A DNA stretch of 64,000 nucleotides from Aequorivita sinensis (GTDB taxonomy: Bacteria > Bacteroidota > Bacteroidia > Flavobacteriales > Flavobacteriaceae): positions 186,001 to 250,000 of the forward strand of contig NZ_VDMC01000001.1 of the NCBI RefSeq assembly GCF_006346335.1, in the 5' to 3' direction. Shown here piece by piece: positions 58,636-64,000 of this stretch. The number at the start of each line of letters is the position of its first letter. The first letter of the stretch is position 1. The notes below the pieces were generated by a model. It worked only from the letters and a program-made list of their open reading frames with translations. It made no database searches and was not told the origin of the DNA. Made by a program: the position numbers and the translations under genes.

Positions 58636-60534
58636 ATGAGCGACGCCTTAAAACACGAATGCGGAATAGCAATGGTTAGATTGCTAAAACCTTTAGAATA
58701 TTACAAGGAAAAATACGGCACTGCCTTTTACGGGGTAAACAAAATGTACCTTATGATGGAAAAACAGCACAATCGAGGTCAAGATGGTGCTGGATTTGCA
58801 AGTATTAAGTTGGATGTATCGCCAGGAGAACGCTATATCAGTAGAGTGCGTTCTAATCAAGCACAACCTATTCAGGATATATTTTCGCAAATTAACGAAA
58901 GAATAAACCTAGAATTTAAAAACAACCCTAAATTAAAGGACAGTGTTGAAGAACAAAAGAAACACATTCCTTATATAGGCGAATTGTTTTTAGGACACGT
59001 TCGTTATGGAACTTTCGGTTTAAATAGTATTGAAAATGTTCATCCTTTTCTTCGTCAGAATAATTGGATGCATCGCAACCTTATTATTGCGGGGAATTTC
59101 AATATGACCAATACAAACGATCTTTTTGACAATCTTATTAAGTTAGGAATGCATCCAAAAGAAAAAGCTGATACTGTTACTGTTATGGAACGTATCGGAC
59201 ATTTTCTTGACAGTGAAGTAAGCAAGCTTTATAAAAAAGCAAAAACACAAGGTCTTAACAAGCAACAAGCTTCTCCTTATATCGCAGAAAATTTAAAAGT
59301 TGCTAAAATCCTTCGTAAATCTGCATCCAATTGGGATGGTGGTTACGCAATGGCAGGATTATTAGGCCATGGAGATGCCTTTGTATTAAGAGATCCAGCA
59401 GGGATAAGGCCAGCGTATTATTATCAAGATGATGAGGTTATTGTAGTAGCTTCAGAAAGACCAGCTATTCAAACTACTTTCAACGTTCCTTTTGAATCGG
59501 TTAAAGAGCTTGAACCAGGTCACGCCTTAATTATCAAGAAAAACGGGAAGTTAAGTACACCCGAAATTCTTGCTCCATTAGAAAGAAAATCTTGTTCATT
59601 TGAACGCATATACTTTTCACGAGGAAGTGACGCGGAAATTTACCAAGAGCGTAAAATGCTAGGAAAACTAGTTATGCCTAAGGTCTTAGAAGCCATCAAC
59701 TACGATACAGAAAATTCAGTATTTTCATTTATTCCAAACACTGCCGAAACTTCATTCTACGGAATGTTGGATGCTGCACAAGACGAATTAAACAAACAAA
59801 AGAACGAAGTAATTCTTCGTGAAAAAGACAATCTTACCGCAGAAAGACTTCAGCAGATACAAGCACATAAAGTAAGAACTGAAAAAATCGCAATTAAAGA
59901 TGTTAAGCTTCGAACTTTCATTACCGACGATAGCAGTCGAGATGATTTAGTTGCTCACGTTTACGATGTAACTTATGGAGTTGTAAAACCTGAAGATAGC
60001 TTAGTGATTATCGACGATAGTATCGTACGTGGTACAACTCTGAAAAAAAGTATTTTAACAATGCTCGATAGGTTGCATCCAAAACAAATTGTAGTCGTTT
60101 CATCTGCTCCACAAATACGCTACCCAGACTGTTATGGAATAGACATGGCGAGACTTGAAGACTTAGTGGCATTCCAAGCAGCTTTAGAATTACACAAAGA
60201 TCGCGGCACCTATTCGGTAGTCGAAGAAATTTACAACAAGTGTATTGAACAGTCAACGCTGAAAGATGCAGAGGTAGTAAACCAAGTAAAGAAACTATAC
60301 GAACCATTTACCGATGAGGAGATTTCAGATAAAATTGCTGAAATAATTAGTTCAGAAACTATTAAATCTCCGGTAAAATTAATCTTCCAAACTGTAGACA
60401 ACTTGCACAAAGCTTGTCCTAAAAACTTAGGAGATTGGTATTTTACTGGCGATTATCCTACTGCAGGAGGAAATAGAGTGGTAAATCGCGCTTACATAAA
60501 CTTCTATGAAGGTAATTTAGGTCGCGCCTATTAA
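58636..60534 (+). CDS. purF: Amidophosphoribosyltransferase (PurF-type)
   Basis: A 632-residue Ntn-type glutamine amidotransferase fused to a phosphoribosyltransferase. The nucleophile cysteine stands at position 9 (HECGIA), so a short propeptide must be cut. The PRPP loop VIIDDSIVRGTT is at 457-468. It is about 120 residues longer than E. coli PurF (505), the additional sequence lying between the two domains and at the C-terminus, as in a Bacteroidota-specific subgroup as far as I recall. It makes phosphoribosylamine, first step of purine synthesis; a second ordinary purF could exist elsewhere. Confidence 0.88.
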   Translation: MSDALKHECGIAMVRLLKPLEYYKEKYGTAFYGVNKMYLMMEKQHNRGQDGAGFASIKLDVSPGERYISRVRSNQAQPIQDIFSQINERINLEFKNNPKLKDSVEEQKKHIPYIGELFLGHVRYGTFGLNSIENVHPFLRQNNWMHRNLIIAGNFNMTNTNDLFDNLIKLGMHPKEKADTVTVMERIGHFLDSEVSKLYKKAKTQGLNKQQASPYIAENLKVAKILRKSASNWDGGYAMAGLLGHGDAFVLRDPAGIRPAYYYQDDEVIVVASERPAIQTTFNVPFESVKELEPGHALIIKKNGKLSTPEILAPLERKSCSFERIYFSRGSDAEIYQERKMLGKLVMPKVLEAINYDTENSVFSFIPNTAETSFYGMLDAAQDELNKQKNEVILREKDNLTAERLQQIQAHKVRTEKIAIKDVKLRTFITDDSSRDDLVAHVYDVTYGVVKPEDSLVIIDDSIVRGTTLKKSILTMLDRLHPKQIVVVSSAPQIRYPDCYGIDMARLEDLVAFQAALELHKDRGTYSVVEEIYNKCIEQSTLKDAEVVNQVKKLYEPFTDEEISDKIAEIISSETIKSPVKLIFQTVDNLHKACPKNLGDWYFTGDYPTAGGNRVVNRAYINFYEGNLGRAY

Positions 60535-60577
60535 TGCTAAAAACTATTTAAGTTAATTAAACTTAGCACCATAAAAA

Positions 60578-60606
60578 AAATCCGCAATCAAATTGATTGC
60601 GGATTT
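60578..60606. terminator. Bidirectional terminator between the purF-type gene and superoxide dismutase
   Basis: AAATCCGCAATCAA and its inverse (60578-60591 / 60593-60606) form a stem-loop. A-run on the left and T-run on the right end both convergent genes. Confidence 0.85.
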
Positions 60607-60638
60607 CTTATTTATAGCTGTTATTTAAAAACTTGCTA

Positions 60639-61247
60639 TTATTTGTTTTTTGAGTAATTAGCTGAAACTTCGTCCCAGTTTACTACGTTCCAAAATGCTC
60701 CTACATAATCAGGACGCTTGTTTTGGTACTTTAAATAATAAGCGTGCTCCCAAACATCTAGTCCTAAGATTGGAGTTCCACCACATCCAGTATTTGGCAT
60801 TAATGGGTTATCTTGGTTTGGAGTTGAGCAAACTTCTACTTTTCCACCTTTATGTACACATAGCCAAGCCCATCCAGAACCGAATTGAGTTTTAGCTGCA
60901 TCAGAAAACTTCTCTTTAAAAGCATCAAAACTTCCAAAAGCATCATCAATAGCTTTAGCCAAGTCACCTGAAGGCTTACCACCTCCATTTGGAGACATTA
61001 CTTTCCAGAAAAGACTATGGTTGTAAAACCCACCGCCGTTGTTACGAACAGCTTTGTTGTTCATATCTAAATTCTTTAAGATATCTTCAATAGACTTTCC
61101 TTCCATATCTGTACCTTCAATCGCAGCATTTAGATTGTTGGTGTAACCTTGATGGTGTTTTCCGTGGTGTATTTCCATAGTTTGAGCGTCAATATTAGGC
61201 TCTAATGCATCGTGTGCATACGGTAATTTTGGTAATTCAAAAGACAT
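60639..61247 (-). CDS. Superoxide dismutase, Mn/Fe family
   Basis: A 202-residue enzyme of superoxide detoxification. The four metal ligands are seen: histidine in HHGKHHQGY (about 28-36), histidine in FYNHSLFW, aspartate and histidine in [20 protein letters not shown] is closer to the Mn form (GGGHANHSLFW) than to the Fe form, and no signal peptide is present, so cytoplasmic Mn- or cambialistic SOD is likely. Confidence 0.93.
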   Translation of the reverse strand: MSFELPKLPYAHDALEPNIDAQTMEIHHGKHHQGYTNNLNAAIEGTDMEGKSIEDILKNLDMNNKAVRNNGGGFYNHSLFWKVMSPNGGGKPSGDLAKAIDDAFGSFDAFKEKFSDAAKTQFGSGWAWLCVHKGGKVEVCSTPNQDNPLMPNTGCGGTPILGLDVWEHAYYLKYQNKRPDYVGAFWNVVNWDEVSANYSKNK

Positions 61248-61397
61248 AATTATATCGTTTTTTTATTGGTTATTACTAAATTGACTCAAATTTAATCATT
61301 ATCTCTATCAAAAAGTGTTATAGGTTTTATAAGATTTCTATACTGCTATAGATTAATTTGATTCAGAAGAGATAAAAACAGTAATTTAGTGCAAAAT

Positions 61398-64000
61398 GTG
61401 AAAATCTTGACAAAACAAACCTCCTTTTCTATATATGACGCCGCTGCAGGAAGCGGAAAAACTTTTACGCTTGTAAAAGAGTACTTAAAGCAAATTCTTT
61501 CTGCAGCAAAAGATGACTACTTCAAACATCTGCTAGCAATAACTTTCACAAACAAAGCGGTGGCCGAAATGAAACAACGCATTGTAGAGACTCTTGTTGC
61601 TTTCAGTGATGAAAAATGCCTTTCAAGCCCCTTACCTATGCAAGTTATTATTGCAGAGGAAACTGGAATGTCTATTGAAGAAATACAAAAACGCTCGAAA
61701 CGAATTCTAAAAAATTTACTTCATAATTATGCCGCATTTAGTGTTGAAACAATTGATAGTTTTAACCACAGACTTATTCGAACTTTTGCAAGAGATTTAA
61801 AGCTTGCCAATAATTTTGAAGTTTCTCTAGATACTCCCGAGCTTTTAGCTGAAGCTGTAGATTTGTTGTTAAGCAAAGCAGGAGAAAACAAGGAAATCAC
61901 TAAAGTTTTACTCGAATTCGCACTAGAAAAAACCGACGACGATAAATCTTGGGATATATCACGTGATATAGCGAATGCTGCAAAATTACTTTTTAATGAA
62001 AATGATGCCGATCAGGTTTCGGTGTTAAAACAAAAATCACTTGAAGATTTTCTTGAATTTAAGAAGCAACTAATTCTAAAAAGAAAACACCTTTCCGAAG
62101 AAATTGAAAAAATTGCCAGCGAGACGCTTCAACTTATAGATGAAAGTGGTTTAGAACACTCCGATTTCACCAGAACTACATTACCAAATCATTTTTTAAA
62201 ACTGAAATCTGGAGAATATAATGTGTACGCCAACAAACTTCAGGAAAATTTAGAAACAGGAAAAAGTCTTTATAAAGCAAAAGAAGATCCTTCGATAACC
62301 TCTATTATTGATAGTTTAACTCCAACCTTTCTTTCAAATTACTTGAAAATAAAGGAAATGGTAAATAAGTTTAATTTATACGATTCAATTTTAAAAAATA
62401 TCACTCCTCTTTCTGTAATAAATCTTGTCAACCAAGAAATTGAAAAGATTAAGGAAGAAAAAACTATACTTCCTATTTCAGAATTTAACTCGATTATAAA
62501 TAAAGAAATTAAAAATCAACCCGCTCCTTTCATATATGAACGTATGGGCGAAAAGTATCGACACTTTTTTATTGATGAGTTTCAGGACACCTCAAAACTG
62601 CAGTGGGATAATTTAATTCCTTTAATAGACAATGCGCTTTCGCAAGAGATAGACCCGAATTCGGGAAGCCTTTTATTGGTAGGTGATGCTAAACAATCTA
62701 TCTATCGCTGGCGTGGTGGACTTCCCGAGCAATTTATGGGCCTGTATGGCAACAACAATCCTTTTCAACGTGAAAAAGAAGTGCTTTCACTCGGCACAAA
62801 TTATAGAAGTTGTGCCGAAATTATAGACTTTAACAATCAGTTTTTTACTTTTGCCGCTTCATATTTTTCTAACAAAACTCACGCAAAACTTTATGAATTA
62901 GGCAACAAGCAAAAGTTAAACAACAAGAAAGAAGGTTATATAAAATTTGAATTTATTGAGAAACAGAAAAAGGAAGAGAAACAAGAAGATTACGGTGAGC
63001 TTGTATATAATACTATACTTGATTTAAAAGAAAAGGGCTTTTCAGAAAGTGATATATGCATACTAACTCGCAGAAAAGCAGATGGAATTGCTTTAAGTAC
63101 TTTTTTAATGGAAAAAGAAGTGTCTGTTATATCATCTGAAACACTATTACTTCAGTCTTCTTCATTAGTGCAAACTTTAGTTTTCACATTACAACTTTGT
63201 TTGTATCCTAAGAATGACGAAGCAAAAGTTAATCTGTTAGACTTATTACACGACCATTTAAACCTTAAAGAGGAGAAGCACAGTTTTTTTACGAAATTCC
63301 TAAATATTTCAGAAGCAAAATTCTCGGAAAACCTATCGGAATACGGTATAGACTTTAAATTTAAAGAAATGCGATCTGTTTCTTTATACGAGGCATTCGA
63401 GTACTGTATCGATAAATTCAAAATGCAACAAGTTGCCGATGCTTATTTATTCGGGTTTATGGATTTAGTTTATGAGTTTGAACAACAACCTCAAGCCGAT
63501 AAAATTTCATTTTTAGACTATTGGGAAACCAAGAAAGACAATGCTTCAATCCCTTCTAGCGAAGGAGCAAATGCAGTACAATTAATGACCATTCATAAAT
63601 CTAAAGGTTTAGAGTTTCCAGTGGTAATTTTTCCATTTGCAGACATTCAATTTTACGATGCCAAATACGATAAACTTTGGTACCCCTTAAATGATGAATT
63701 CAGTTTTAATCAAGCACAAATTAATTTTAAGTCGGAAATTGAAAATTATGGAGAAATCGGAAAAGAAATGTACAATGAACATAGAAGTCAATTAGAATTA
63801 GACAACCTGAACTTACTTTATGTAACTTTAACTCGTGCAGTAGAGAAACTATATGTTTTTGCTGAAACGCCAACTGAGACTAAAGATGGAACACCTAATA
63901 GTTACAACCAACTTTTTATGGAGTTCTTAAAGAATAAAGGAATGTGGAATTCCGATCAAATGATTTATGAATTTGGAAAAAACTTACCTAAACTTTCAAA
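61398..64000 (+). CDS. UvrD-family helicase/nuclease (RecB/AddA-like), partial
   Basis: A frame of at least 867 codons that continues beyond the window. Helicase motifs: Walker A AAAGSGKTFTL (about residues 15-25), ITFTNKAVAEMKQRI (motif Ia), FFIDEFQDTSKLQWDNL (motif II), LLVGDAKQSIYRWRGG (motif III), and QLMTIHKSKGLEFPVVIFP (motif V). The family is UvrD-like with an expected C-terminal PD-(D/E)XK nuclease, as in RecB/AddA-type enzymes of Bacteroidota. No ATG is present early; GTG at 61398 (or 61389) or TTG at 61407 may serve. It is divergent from superoxide dismutase. Confidence 0.88.
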   Translation, partial: MKILTKQTSFSIYDAAAGSGKTFTLVKEYLKQILSAAKDDYFKHLLAITFTNKAVAEMKQRIVETLVAFSDEKCLSSPLPMQVIIAEETGMSIEEIQKRSKRILKNLLHNYAAFSVETIDSFNHRLIRTFARDLKLANNFEVSLDTPELLAEAVDLLLSKAGENKEITKVLLEFALEKTDDDKSWDISRDIANAAKLLFNENDADQVSVLKQKSLEDFLEFKKQLILKRKHLSEEIEKIASETLQLIDESGLEHSDFTRTTLPNHFLKLKSGEYNVYANKLQENLETGKSLYKAKEDPSITSIIDSLTPTFLSNYLKIKEMVNKFNLYDSILKNITPLSVINLVNQEIEKIKEEKTILPISEFNSIINKEIKNQPAPFIYERMGEKYRHFFIDEFQDTSKLQWDNLIPLIDNALSQEIDPNSGSLLLVGDAKQSIYRWRGGLPEQFMGLYGNNNPFQREKEVLSLGTNYRSCAEIIDFNNQFFTFAASYFSNKTHAKLYELGNKQKLNNKKEGYIKFEFIEKQKKEEKQEDYGELVYNTILDLKEKGFSESDICILTRRKADGIALSTFLMEKEVSVISSETLLLQSSSLVQTLVFTLQLCLYPKNDEAKVNLLDLLHDHLNLKEEKHSFFTKFLNISEAKFSENLSEYGIDFKFKEMRSVSLYEAFEYCIDKFKMQQVADAYLFGFMDLVYEFEQQPQADKISFLDYWETKKDNASIPSSEGANAVQLMTIHKSKGLEFPVVIFPFADIQFYDAKYDKLWYPLNDEFSFNQAQINFKSEIENYGEIGKEMYNEHRSQLELDNLNLLYVTLTRAVEKLYVFAETPTETKDGTPNSYNQLFMEFLKNKGMWNSDQMIYEFGKNLPKLS

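Noticed and set aside
1-64000. CRISPR arrays, tRNA and rRNA genes, prophage, restriction-modification systems
   Set aside because: Looked for repeat-spacer patterns, cloverleaf-like stretches and typical phage or methylase motifs; none were seen.

Overview
The window looks like a chromosomal segment of a Bacteroidota bacterium, most likely a marine-type member of the Flavobacteriaceae. The reasons are an AT-rich genome, Bacteroidota-type promoters (TAnnTTTG at -7, seen before several genes), lipoproteins with short N-termini, a type IX secretion (T9SS) sorting domain on a delta-60 repeat protein, a Bat aerotolerance operon, an IPExxxVDY-pyk pair, and the dispersed GTC-x-x-x-CTGAG-CTTGTCGAAG intergenic repeat familiar from this phylum. 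I cannot name a genus from this sequence alone.

Layout. 1-7.8 kb: the 5' part of a FUSC-type membrane protein, an MDR oxidoreductase, cardiolipin synthase, an orphan ABC ATPase with two small unknown genes, pheS, a small conserved unknown gene and cvpA. 7.8-16.9 kb: a complete minus-strand operon moxR - DUF58 - BatD-like protein - batA - batB - batC - batD - batE, with very tight or overlapping junctions. 17-21.7 kb: a DUF4382 lipoprotein, an SDR enzyme, a secreted adhesin-like protein with a SPOR-like end, RNase H and purN. 21.8-26.3 kb: acpP-fabF-rnc and then an IPExxxVDY protein with pyruvate kinase. 26.3-29.5 kb: an SH3 lipoprotein, dinB, an NAD(P)-binding protein and a CYTH protein. 29.5-35.8 kb: a tripartite RND efflux operon led by a GbsR-like regulator, with a perfect palindrome overlapping its promoter.

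35.8-48 kb is the most irregular part. It holds a decayed T9SS delta-60 repeat gene (no N-terminus, one nonsense codon, one frameshift), a long repeat-built hairpin, penicillin-binding protein 1C, a small GIY-YIG nuclease gene bracketed by inverted copies of a dispersed repeat, a giant alpha-2-macroglobulin (with what looks like a second kind of dispersed repeat inserted in frame), a DUF4173 membrane protein and a previously hidden, internally deleted antibiotic-biosynthesis-monooxygenase pseudogene. The pbpC/alpha-2-macroglobulin pair also looks GC-richer than its surroundings.

48-64 kb: an isoaspartyl peptidase lipoprotein, a CAP-domain lipoprotein, 3-hydroxyanthranilate dioxygenase, an antiquitin-type aldehyde dehydrogenase, acyl-ACP desaturase, a cluster of calcineurin-like phosphatase, zinc-ribbon membrane protein, SPFH/GYF protein and AlbA_2-type protein, then a PfkB kinase, a PurF-type amidotransferase, superoxide dismutase, and the first two thirds or more of a RecB/AddA-like UvrD helicase that runs off the end.

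Most of the window is ordinary housekeeping. The strongest candidate for something undescribed is the GIY-YIG gene unit at 39.9-40.3 kb: the two flanking repeat copies are inverted, share a diagnostic base that the neighbouring repeat pair lacks, and one of them supplies the stop codon of the nuclease. It resembles in logic the REP/RAYT systems of enterobacteria, but with a different nuclease fold.
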